Source: DTU089 sp964421815
GTDB lineage: Bacteria > Bacillota > Clostridia > Oscillospirales > Acutalibacteraceae
Direction of reading: 5' to 3'
Length of the DNA: 64,000 nucleotides
Assembly: GCA_964421815.1 (NCBI GenBank)
Contig: CAYQYT010000001.1
Location: 248,001-312,000, forward strand
The position numbers were made by a program, and so were the translations under genes. The number at the start of each line of letters is the position of its first letter. Positions within the stretch are counted from its first letter, which is position 1. Positions 1 to 7,629 of the stretch are shown here, piece after piece. A model generated the notes under the pieces. It made no database searches. It was not told where the DNA came from and saw only the letters and a program-made list of their open reading frames with translations.

Positions 1-1
1 T

Positions 2-538
2 TTCATTTCCGTAAACGGAAAGCCCTTGGGCAAAGATTACGTTAATATTTTGGATAAGCGTGAAAAAGATTTTGTTGTATATGACAACCTTTTTGATATA
101 ATTCCCGAGTTGGATGTTCTCTATATGACTGAAGTTAAAAAAGAGTGTTTTGAAAGCGAAATTATGTACGAAGCAAGAAAGCACAATTTCACTTTGGATG
201 AAAGACTTCTTCTTGCGGCCAAAAAGGATTTAATAATTCTTCATCAGTTCCCCAGAGGTGAGGAACTTTCTCAGTCCGTCGATTCGGATCCGAGAGCAAA
301 ATACTTTGACGGTTTTAACAGATATACGGATGCTTGTATTGCGATTTTATCAAAGACCTTGTCAAACAGAGCGGGCAAAAAGATAAAACCCCAATATGAA
401 GAAGATACTCACGATGTTTATTGCGGAAAAGATTGCTGTATAACAAGCACGGAAACCTATCTTCCCAAGCTTTTTTATGAAACTGCGGACGGTAGGCTGT
501 TCTGTAAATACTGCGGTCAGGAATTAAAAAATGAGTAA
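2..538 (+). CDS. pyrB: Aspartate carbamoyltransferase, C-terminal part, with PyrI-like zinc domain (5' partial)
   Basis: Pyrimidine synthesis: condenses carbamoyl phosphate with aspartate. The frame is open from base 2, so the N-terminal carbamoyl-phosphate domain lies upstream. Visible is the aspartate-binding half: LDVLYMTEVKKE, a HQFPRGEELS stretch where the family has HPLPR, and DPRAKYF. After about residue 130 a zinc-ribbon-like tail follows (CGKDCCITSTE, then CKYCGQE). This matches the regulatory-chain (PyrI) zinc domain rather than a normal PyrB end. Fused PyrB-PyrI chains are known, for example in Thermotoga. The stop overlaps the next gene by 8 bases. HQFPR instead of HPLPR is slightly unusual. 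Confidence 0.85.
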   Translation, partial: FISVNGKPLGKDYVNILDKREKDFVVYDNLFDIIPELDVLYMTEVKKECFESEIMYEARKHNFTLDERLLLAAKKDLIILHQFPRGEELSQSVDSDPRAKYFDGFNRYTDACIAILSKTLSNRAGKKIKPQYEEDTHDVYCGKDCCITSTETYLPKLFYETADGRLFCKYCGQELKNE

Positions 539-1091
539 AAAAGTATTGTTTATTAAAGGTTCTTGCAGAAAGGACAGTTTTACAAATCGTTTATGGAATG
601 ATGCCGTAAGATGCATGGATGGTGCAAATGTGACGATGTTTGATGCCTGTTCGCGTAAATTTGAGTTCTGTAACGGTTGCAATTACTGTGAAAAAAGCGG
701 AACATGTATCCACAGGGATTTGGACGATTTTTTTGCGGATTTTGAAAAGGCAGATGTGGTGGTTTTTGCAAGTCCCGTTTATAACGGTTCTTTCTGTTCA
801 CCCGTAAAAGCCCTAATAGACAGATTTCAGGTTTATTACACTGCTTTTTATAAAAACGGCAAAGTTCAGCCCATAAAAAAACACAGAAAATGTATTCTTC
901 TTGCGGCGGCAGGGAGAAACGGTGAAGATGCATTTGACAAAATGATAAAAGATTTGAAATGTGAATTTACAATACTTAACGCTGAATTGGTCGGTGCTGT
1001 GTTGTGTTCTGATACGGACACGGTTCCCGATTACGAAAAGGCGTCCAAGGAATTGAAATTGATTCTCAAAAGGAGTTTATCAAATGAATAA
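531..1091 (+). CDS. NADPH-dependent FMN reductase / iron-sulfur flavoprotein family
   Basis: Flavodoxin-fold protein of 186 aa. An N-terminal beta strand and phosphate-binding loop (VLFIKGSCRKDS) are followed by the FMN-binding ASPVYNGSFCSPVKALIDR segment. Between them a cysteine cluster (FCNGCNYCEKSGTC, residues about 44-57) is typical of iron-sulfur flavoproteins and may hold a [4Fe-4S] cluster. Likely a cytoplasmic redox enzyme using FMN; the substrate cannot be told. The ATG overlaps the pyrB stop (ATGAGTAA), and its own stop overlaps the next start in the same way, so translation is coupled through the three genes. Confidence 0.8.
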   Translation: MSKKVLFIKGSCRKDSFTNRLWNDAVRCMDGANVTMFDACSRKFEFCNGCNYCEKSGTCIHRDLDDFFADFEKADVVVFASPVYNGSFCSPVKALIDRFQVYYTAFYKNGKVQPIKKHRKCILLAAAGRNGEDAFDKMIKDLKCEFTILNAELVGAVLCSDTDTVPDYEKASKELKLILKRSLSNE

Positions 1092-2679
1092 ACGAAAGTT
1101 GAAAATTATAGCGGTCGCAGTAGTTGTTGTAACGGTGGCATTGTCATTGAGCGTGGTGGGGCTTGCAGATAAGGTTTCGGACAGTTTGTTTAATATGAAC
1201 ACACCCATGCGTATTACCCCTAACTCAACAGTTACGGGAACAATTGAATCCGATGAAGATTACGAGGCGTATATTTTTGATGTTGAAAAGGACGGCGCGT
1301 TGGATGTCCGTCTTGACCACGATAATCTTCTTGATACAGTCAAGTGCGGTTACAAGGTAACTCTTTATAAAATTATTGATGGAGCGCAAAGAGAATACAG
1401 AGAACTTACATATTTCTATTCTTTTTGGAGCGATGTAACATCAAGTTGGGGTGAAACGGGTGTTCCCGCCGGAACCTATGTGGTAATGGTTGAACCCGGA
1501 GCAGATATTATTAAAGGCGAATTCAAACTTGTAACTACCTTTACGGCAACGCAAACCTTTGAAAAAGAGGTTAACGATACTAAGGAAGAAGCAAACCCCA
1601 TGGCATTGGGCAGTGCCGTTTACGGCTCTTCGTCACAGCGTACCGAGGGCTATGATGACGATTGGTTTGTTTTTGAACTTTTTCAGGACAGTTGTATCAA
1701 TCTTTCCTTTGTTCACGAGGATTTGACTTTCCCCCAAGCCGGTTGGAATATAAAAATTATTTCCGAAAAGGACGAGATTGTGTGCGATTTTACATCAAAG
1801 CTTACGGATAAACTTATTAAAACGGGCACAATCGGATTAAAAGCGGGAATTTACTATATTAAGGTAGAAAACGTTTCCGCTATTGCTACAACTTACAGTA
1901 TGACTTTAGGAGTGGATAAAGCAGTTAATCACGAATTTGAACTTAACGATACTCCCGAGACAGCAATAAATTTACCGCAGAATATTGTTATGGGCGGTTC
2001 ACTTGCAGACAGGCTTTTGAGCCTTGATAAGGATTACTATAAGATTAACGTTACGGAGGACGGAGTATTAGATATAACATTCTCCCATGAAGCGCTTGAA
2101 GGAAACAAAAACGGTTGGAACATACGTGTTCTCAAAGAAGAAAACGGCGAGTTCTTTGAAATAGTCAAGAAAATTTCATCATGGAACAGTAAAGAATGTG
2201 TTATTGCAAACCTTGGTCTTGCACAGGGCGAATATTATATCCTTGTTGACGGAGATTCGCTTTCCTATAATTCGGCTTCCTACAAACTTCAATGGACTTT
2301 AACCCCAAGAAACGATTTTGAGATTGAGCCAAACGGAATACCCGCCCGTGCAAAAGAGATAGAGGGTAACAAGTTCTACTACGGTGCAATTATTTCCAAT
2401 GATACGAATTTTGACGAGGATTATTATAAATTCGTAATTACCGAAGAAAGAAATGTCAGCCTTGAATTAGGTCATGAAAAAATCAATGATAGTTCACTGA
2501 CATGGATTGCAAGCATTTTGGATGAAGACGGCTATGAAGTTTGTGCCGTTGAATCCTCTCTTAACGAAGGCCTTGTTAACACGGGTGTTGTTACACTTCC
2601 CGAGGGTACATATTATGTAAAAATCGAAACGGGTATGTACGGTTCGGAGGTGCCCTATTATTTCAGATTGGTAAGGTGA
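1084..2679 (+). CDS. Secreted protein with four tandem PPC-like (pre-peptidase C-terminal) domains
   Basis: 531 aa with a clear signal peptide (basic start, then a long Val/Ala/Leu core to about residue 28). The rest is four copies of a beta-sandwich repeat. Each has an acidic-Asn lead (EVNDTKEEAN, ELNDTPETA, EIEPNGIPARA) and a DDDWFVF / DKDYYKI / DEDYYKF core, and ends in AGTYVVMVEP, AGIYYIKVEN, QGEYYILVDG or EGTYYVKIET. This is the PPC fold usually attached to secreted peptidases, but no catalytic domain is present. Probably a binding or surface protein. SD AGGAG lies 8 bases before the ATG. No LPXTG or lipobox is seen. Confidence 0.8.
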   Translation: MNKRKLKIIAVAVVVVTVALSLSVVGLADKVSDSLFNMNTPMRITPNSTVTGTIESDEDYEAYIFDVEKDGALDVRLDHDNLLDTVKCGYKVTLYKIIDGAQREYRELTYFYSFWSDVTSSWGETGVPAGTYVVMVEPGADIIKGEFKLVTTFTATQTFEKEVNDTKEEANPMALGSAVYGSSSQRTEGYDDDWFVFELFQDSCINLSFVHEDLTFPQAGWNIKIISEKDEIVCDFTSKLTDKLIKTGTIGLKAGIYYIKVENVSAIATTYSMTLGVDKAVNHEFELNDTPETAINLPQNIVMGGSLADRLLSLDKDYYKINVTEDGVLDITFSHEALEGNKNGWNIRVLKEENGEFFEIVKKISSWNSKECVIANLGLAQGEYYILVDGDSLSYNSASYKLQWTLTPRNDFEIEPNGIPARAKEIEGNKFYYGAIISNDTNFDEDYYKFVITEERNVSLELGHEKINDSSLTWIASILDEDGYEVCAVESSLNEGLVNTGVVTLPEGTYYVKIETGMYGSEVPYYFRLVR

Positions 2680-2686
2680 CAAAAAC

Positions 2687-3607
2687 TTGAAAAAGTCTAT
2701 TTGTTTGTTTCTTGTGCTCAGTTTTCTCCTTTTGAGCGGATGCACGGGAAATACACCTGAAATATCTGATAACACGGAGATTGTTGCAGCGTCATTTTAC
2801 CCTGTATATATATTCACATTGAATCTTCTTGACGGTATTGAAGATGTAAAGGTGGAATGTATGGCTGAGCAAAGTGTGGGATGCTTGCACGATTATACGC
2901 TTACTGCAAGGGACGCGAAACTTTTAAATGATGCAAAAGTTCTTGTGGTTAACGGCGCAGGAATGGAAAGTTTTTTAGAGGATGCTTTTGAAAGTGTTGA
3001 AGATTTGAAGGTGATTGACTCCTCTTTGAATACGGAAATACTTTGCGCCGGGGAGCATCATCACGAGGATGAGGAAGAAGAACATTCCCATCATCATGAA
3101 GAAAACTCCCATATCTGGCTTTCAGTTGATAACGCAAAAATACAGGTTAAAAACATAAAAAACGGACTTATAAAGGAATTTCCCCGATGGGAAGAAAAAA
3201 TTGAAGAAAACTACGGGGATTATATTGAAAGATTGAACGCTCTTGTTAAGGAAAGAGATGGGCTTTTGCCGTTAACGGCGGATTTGTCGGTCATTTCTTT
3301 TCACGGAGCCTACGAGTATCTGGAAAAGGATACGGGTTTCGAAATAAAAGCCACCCTTGAGAGTGATGAGGGTGCGGAACCCTCCGCAAAAGAACTTGCC
3401 GCATTAAGTTCATGTATTGTTGAAGAAAATGTGGGCGCATTGTTTATTGAACCAAATTATAACGGCTCGGGAGCGAAAATTCTTTCCCGGGAAACTGACA
3501 TACGGATTTATGTGATAAACCCGGTAATAAGCGGAGAGGTAAAGCTGACCGCTTATGAGGACATAATGAAAGAAAACTACGAAAATATTTTAAGGGCGGT
3601 GAAATAA
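2687..3607 (+). CDS. znuA: Zinc ABC transporter substrate-binding lipoprotein
   Basis: Cluster A-I metal-binding protein of 306 aa. A lipoprotein signal ends at LLLSGC (Cys about 19). A His/Asp/Glu-rich loop around residues 123-142 (GEHHHEDEEEEHSHHHEE) is the hallmark of Zn-type proteins, followed by HIWLS with a conserved metal His. A second ligand His lies in ISFHGAYEYL, and a carboxylate near FIEPNY. It captures extracellular Zn(II) for the adjacent ATPase and permease. The start is TTG at 2687 with SD AAGGTGA upstream; no ATG is available before the signal peptide. The stop overlaps the ATPase start. Confidence 0.93.
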   Translation: MKKSICLFLVLSFLLLSGCTGNTPEISDNTEIVAASFYPVYIFTLNLLDGIEDVKVECMAEQSVGCLHDYTLTARDAKLLNDAKVLVVNGAGMESFLEDAFESVEDLKVIDSSLNTEILCAGEHHHEDEEEEHSHHHEENSHIWLSVDNAKIQVKNIKNGLIKEFPRWEEKIEENYGDYIERLNALVKERDGLLPLTADLSVISFHGAYEYLEKDTGFEIKATLESDEGAEPSAKELAALSSCIVEENVGALFIEPNYNGSGAKILSRETDIRIYVINPVISGEVKLTAYEDIMKENYENILRAVK

Positions 3608-4356
3608 TGGCTTCCGAAAACGGTTGCGGTCTTTGCAAAATAACTGTTGATAATATCGGTGTAAAAAAAGGCGGCGAAGTACTGCTTTCAGAGGTGTCCT
3701 TTCACCTCCATTGCGGAGAGTTAACCGCTCTTATCGGTGTTAACGGAGCCGGAAAAACTACCCTTATAAAATCAATTCTCGGTGAAATCCACCATGAGGG
3801 TACGGTTTCCTTTGAGTCCCACGACGGTAAAAAAATAAACAACATAACAATCGGTTATGTTCCTCAACATTTGGATTTTGACCGTTCAGCGCCCGTTAGT
3901 GTGGAGGATTTTCTCCTTGTGGGAAGAACAAATTGTCCTGTTTGCTTTGTGAAGAATAAAAAACTCATAAAAGATATTGACAATGCGCTTGAGACAGTAG
4001 GTTGTAAGGATTTAAAACACAGGGCGTTGGGCTCTCTTTCGGGGGGCGAACTTCAAAGAGTTATGCTTGCCAATGCTCTTTATCCGTTACCGGAACTTCT
4101 TTTGTTGGATGAACCCGTGTCCGGTGTTGATGCGGCGGGTAGTAAAAAATTCTACGAGGTTATAAAAGATTTAAAACAGAATTATCACATGGCAATCGCT
4201 ATGGTTTCTCATGATTTGGGGATTGTGCGGGATTTTGCCGATAATGTTGTGCTTATCAATAAATCCGTTTTAAAAAACGGAAATGCGAAAGATGTTTTCA
4301 ATTCTCCCGAGTTTAAAAACAGTTTTTACAGTTTGGGCGAAGGGAGGACGGAATAA
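3607..4356 (+). CDS. znuC: Zinc ABC transporter ATP-binding protein
   Basis: ABC ATPase of 249 aa that powers zinc import. Walker A is GVNGAGKTT, the Q-loop lies around YVPQHL, the signature is LSGGELQRVMLA, Walker B is LLLLDEP, the D-loop is SGVDAAG and the switch His is in MVSHD. The N-terminal residues (MASENGCGLCK) are a short extra segment with two Cys. It sits between the binding protein and the permease with one-base overlaps on both sides (TAATG at the downstream junction), as expected for a coupled operon. Confidence 0.93.
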   Translation: MASENGCGLCKITVDNIGVKKGGEVLLSEVSFHLHCGELTALIGVNGAGKTTLIKSILGEIHHEGTVSFESHDGKKINNITIGYVPQHLDFDRSAPVSVEDFLLVGRTNCPVCFVKNKKLIKDIDNALETVGCKDLKHRALGSLSGGELQRVMLANALYPLPELLLLDEPVSGVDAAGSKKFYEVIKDLKQNYHMAIAMVSHDLGIVRDFADNVVLINKSVLKNGNAKDVFNSPEFKNSFYSLGEGRTE

Positions 4357-5192
4357 TGAGCGTTATTTATAATGTAGTTAATGCTCTTTTGCCTTTTGCT
4401 TGGGCTGACTACAAATTTATGGTGAACGCGTTTGTGGGCATTTTGCTCATAGCGCCCCTTATGGGGATTTTGGGCACCATGGCAGTCAACAATAAAATGG
4501 CATTTTTTTCCGACGCTCTCGGACACAGTGCTTTCACGGGAATTGCCCTGGGTGTGCTCCTGGGAATTCACAACGAAATTATTTCCCTTGTTGCCTTCGG
4601 AGTTTTTTTGGCTCTCATTATTACGAGGGTCAAAAATAAAGGCAGCACCTCCTCCGATACGGTTATCAGCGTGTTTTCTTCAACCGCAGTTGCCGTGGGG
4701 TTGTTGGTGCTTTCCTATGGCGGAGCCTTTTCAAAGTACAGTGCATACCTTGTGGGCGATATTTTAAGTATTACCGAAAGCGAAATTATTTGGCTGTTTG
4801 TAACTCTTGTAGGTGTTATAATTGTTTGGTCGATTATTTATAATAAACTTTTGGTTATTTCCGTAAACAGAGAACTTGCCGCAAGCCGCGGCATAAAAAC
4901 TTCGGTTTACGAAAATATATTCGTCGTTGTTGTTGCGGTAGTCGTAATGATGTCAATTAAATGGGTGGGTATTCTTCTTATTAACTCACTTTTGATTTTA
5001 CCCGCGGCGGCGGCAAGGAATATTGCAAAAAATTCCCGTCAGCATTTGGCTTTTTCCGTAATTATTTCATTGATTTGCGGAATTTCGGGACTTTTGATTT
5101 CTTTCTATAACGATACATCGGCAGGTGCTACCATTGTCACCGTTTCTGCCGCGGTATTTTTCGTAACATATATTTTCAGAAAAAGCAAATAA
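4356..5192 (+). CDS. znuB: Zinc ABC transporter permease
   Basis: Integral membrane subunit of the ABC-3 family, 278 aa with about eight hydrophobic segments. The family motif region is recognisable: GTMAVNNKMAFFSDALGHSAFTG at residues about 38-60, and the MMSIKWVGILLINSLLILPAAAAR segment near residue 195 that contacts the ATPase. It forms the membrane pore with ZnuC and receives zinc from ZnuA. A TAATG overlap couples it to the ATPase. No Zur box was evident in the short upstream spacers. Confidence 0.92.
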   Translation: MSVIYNVVNALLPFAWADYKFMVNAFVGILLIAPLMGILGTMAVNNKMAFFSDALGHSAFTGIALGVLLGIHNEIISLVAFGVFLALIITRVKNKGSTSSDTVISVFSSTAVAVGLLVLSYGGAFSKYSAYLVGDILSITESEIIWLFVTLVGVIIVWSIIYNKLLVISVNRELAASRGIKTSVYENIFVVVVAVVVMMSIKWVGILLINSLLILPAAAARNIAKNSRQHLAFSVIISLICGISGLLISFYNDTSAGATIVTVSAAVFFVTYIFRKSK

Positions 5193-5222
5193 AAATATTA
5201 TTTCCGAAAGGACTGTATATAA

Positions 5223-6227
5223 ATGTTGTTTTCACAGGATATCGGCGTTGATTTGGGTACTGCCAACACACTTGTATTTGTTAAGGGTAAGGGTATTGTC
5301 ATAAGAGAACCCTCCGTTGTGGCGGTTGACGAAAGAACAAATCCCAAAACCGTTGTTGCCGTTGGTGCGGACGCTAAAAAAATGATAGGAAGAACGCCGG
5401 GTTCAATTACTGCTGTAAGACCTCTCAAGGATGGTGTTATAGCTGACTTTGATATGACCTCGGATATGCTTAAAGAGTTCATTAAAAGAGCCATAAGCGG
5501 TTCGCCCTTTAACAGAGCAAGGGTTATGATTTGTATTCCCTCGGGTGTTACCGAGGTTGAAAGAAGAGCGGTTCATGACGCGGCTAAAAGTGCGGGTGCA
5601 CGGTATGTAAGCCTTATTGAAGAGCCCATGGCGGCGGCTATCGGGGCGGGACTTCCCGTTCTTGATGCAACGGGCAGTATGATTGTGGATATCGGCGGCG
5701 GTACAAGTGAAGTTGCGGTTATTTCTCTGGGTGATATTGTAACATCAAAATCCGTCAGAGTTGCCGGCGATACCTTTGATGAGGCGATTATTTCCTATGT
5801 AAAAAGAACATTCAATCTTCTTATAGGTGAACGCTCCGCTGAAGATATTAAAGTAAAATTAGGTTCCGCATACCCTTACGAGGGCGAGGCGGCAATGGAA
5901 ATCAAGGGAAGAAACCTTATTGACGGACTTCCCAAATCCGTTGAAATTACAAGCGAACAAGTGCGTCAGGCACTTGCGGAGCCCGTTGACCAGATTCTTG
6001 ATTCCATTCGCTACACTTTGGACAGAACTCCTCCCGAACTTGCGGCGGATATCATTGAAAGAGGCATTATGCTTACGGGGGGCGGAGCACTCCTTCGCGG
6101 ACTCGATAAGCTCATTTCTTCCGAAACAGGTATGCCCGTTAACGTTGCCGATAATCCCATGGACTGTGTTGTAAACGGTACGGGTATATGTCTTGAAAAA
6201 GACCTTTTAGGCTTTAAGAAAGGCTGA
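5223..6227 (+). CDS. mreB: Rod-shape-determining actin homologue MreB
   Basis: Bacterial actin, 334 aa, full length. Phosphate-1 loop DIGVDLGTANT, connect-1/phosphate-2 IVDIGGGTSEVAVI, adenosine motif MLTGGGALLRGLDKL. It polymerises under the membrane and guides lateral wall synthesis with MreC, MreD and PBP2 encoded directly downstream. The start ATG follows an AAAGGA SD. The sequence could equally be the Mbl or MreBH paralogue; its place ahead of mreC and mreD favours MreB. Confidence 0.95.
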   Translation: MLFSQDIGVDLGTANTLVFVKGKGIVIREPSVVAVDERTNPKTVVAVGADAKKMIGRTPGSITAVRPLKDGVIADFDMTSDMLKEFIKRAISGSPFNRARVMICIPSGVTEVERRAVHDAAKSAGARYVSLIEEPMAAAIGAGLPVLDATGSMIVDIGGGTSEVAVISLGDIVTSKSVRVAGDTFDEAIISYVKRTFNLLIGERSAEDIKVKLGSAYPYEGEAAMEIKGRNLIDGLPKSVEITSEQVRQALAEPVDQILDSIRYTLDRTPPELAADIIERGIMLTGGGALLRGLDKLISSETGMPVNVADNPMDCVVNGTGICLEKDLLGFKKG

Positions 6228-6231
6228 GATA

Positions 6232-7077
6232 ATGAAAAGATTTTTACGCAGTCAAGGTTTCAGAAATCTCGTTATTATTGCGGTTGTGATTTTTCTCGGT
6301 GTACTGACGGCTACGCTTACTCATAATTCTGCGTCGCCCATAACCTCCGCATTGGGAACGGTGTTTTCGCCCTTGCAGAAGTTGTCTGCGGCAATTTCCG
6401 AAAATATCGGAGAACTTTCCGTTTCTTTTGAGTCCGCTTCCGTCTATGAGGCGGAAAACAGGGAACTGAAAAAAGAGTTGGAAGAATACCGCAAAAAGCT
6501 TGCAGATTACGATGAAATGAAAAAGAAAGTGGATTCCTATGAGGATTTCTACGGAATCAAAAAGCAAAATCCCGACTTTGAGTTCAGTTACGGCTCTGTT
6601 TTATCCCATGATGCCGCAGATGCTTACGGCTCTTTTGTGATTAACGTGGGTTCAAAAGACGGTATAGAAGTTGACGACCCCGTAATATACGGAGATTATG
6701 TTGTGGGTATTGTAAAAAAAGTCAATTTTTCCACCTGTGTTGTTTACACCATTTTAGACCCTAAGGTTAATGTGGGTGCTATGGAGTCGGGAACAAGGGA
6801 ATACGGCTATGTTTCCGGCGACGCTGCTTTATTTAAAGAGGGAATGTGCAAATTATCCGGGTTGGATTCCTCCACCTCCGTTGTTGGGGGCGGAATTGTC
6901 TGCACTTCGGGAGCGGGCGGAGTATTTCCCGACGGACTTCTTATAGGTGAAGTTGTTTCTGTTATGGATGATGATGTTTCCGCGGGATTTTATGCTCGTG
7001 TAGAACCTTTTGTTGATTTTTCAAAGATTTCGGATGTTTTCGTAATCACATCCTTTGAAGGTCAAGGAGAAGAATAA
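6232..7077 (+). CDS. mreC: Cell-shape-determining protein MreC
   Basis: Bitopic membrane protein, 281 aa. One N-terminal membrane helix (LVIIAVVIFLGVLTATL) and a coiled coil at about residues 75-105 (ENRELKKELEEYRKKL) are followed by the two beta-barrel domains (YGSFVINVGSKDGIEVDDPVI; VGAMESGTREYGYVSG; DGLLIGEVVSV). It links extracellular PBP2 to cytoplasmic MreB. It starts 4 bases after the mreB stop with a weak SD, so translation is probably coupled. Confidence 0.93.
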   Translation: MKRFLRSQGFRNLVIIAVVIFLGVLTATLTHNSASPITSALGTVFSPLQKLSAAISENIGELSVSFESASVYEAENRELKKELEEYRKKLADYDEMKKKVDSYEDFYGIKKQNPDFEFSYGSVLSHDAADAYGSFVINVGSKDGIEVDDPVIYGDYVVGIVKKVNFSTCVVYTILDPKVNVGAMESGTREYGYVSGDAALFKEGMCKLSGLDSSTSVVGGGIVCTSGAGGVFPDGLLIGEVVSVMDDDVSAGFYARVEPFVDFSKISDVFVITSFEGQGEE

Positions 7078-7111
7078 ATGTTAAAAATATAAACGGAGAG
7101 AGGTGATATCC

Positions 7112-7624
7112 TTGCGTTACGGAGATAATAAACCCAAATATATAAGATGGGTAATTTTCGGCTTGTTGCTGGCGGTTGCGGTTTTGTTTCAAAACTCTTA
7201 CAGCGGTTTAACGGAGATTCTCGGAGCAAGGATATTTATCTGTATTCCGCTTTGCGTTGCGGTATCAATGTTTGAAAGAGAAGTCCCCGCGGCAATTTTC
7301 GGTGCTTTTGCAGGTGCTCTTTGGGATGTTTCAAGCGGGGTTGACGGTTTTAATACATTCCTTTTGATGATTCTGTGTGCCGCGTGCAGTTTGCTTATAA
7401 GTCATCTGATGCGTAACAATGTTGTTACAGCCTTGGCTTTGGGTACGGGGGGCATTGCTTCATATGAGATAATCTATATTGCCCTGAGATTTTGGGGTGC
7501 GGGAAGCCCCTTGAGTCCTATGTTCACTTTCTATTTACCCTCTCTTTTAATCACGGTACCCTTTGTGCCCATTTGTTATATTTTGGTTAGATTTATTTAC
7601 AATAAATACAGAAATGCAGAGTAA
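7112..7624 (+). CDS. mreD: Rod-shape-determining protein MreD
   Basis: Small polytopic membrane protein, about 170 aa with five or six hydrophobic segments. The SGLTEILGARIFICIPLCVAVSMFE and AGALWDVSSGVDGFNTFLLM regions fit MreD. Start choice: a GTG at 7103 opens the frame, but the SD AGGTGAT (7101-7107) overlaps it and sits at good distance from the TTG at 7112, so TTG is preferred. It acts in the membrane with MreC and PBP2. Confidence 0.85.
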   Translation: MRYGDNKPKYIRWVIFGLLLAVAVLFQNSYSGLTEILGARIFICIPLCVAVSMFEREVPAAIFGAFAGALWDVSSGVDGFNTFLLMILCAACSLLISHLMRNNVVTALALGTGGIASYEIIYIALRFWGAGSPLSPMFTFYLPSLLITVPFVPICYILVRFIYNKYRNAE

Positions 7625-7629
7625 AAGTT

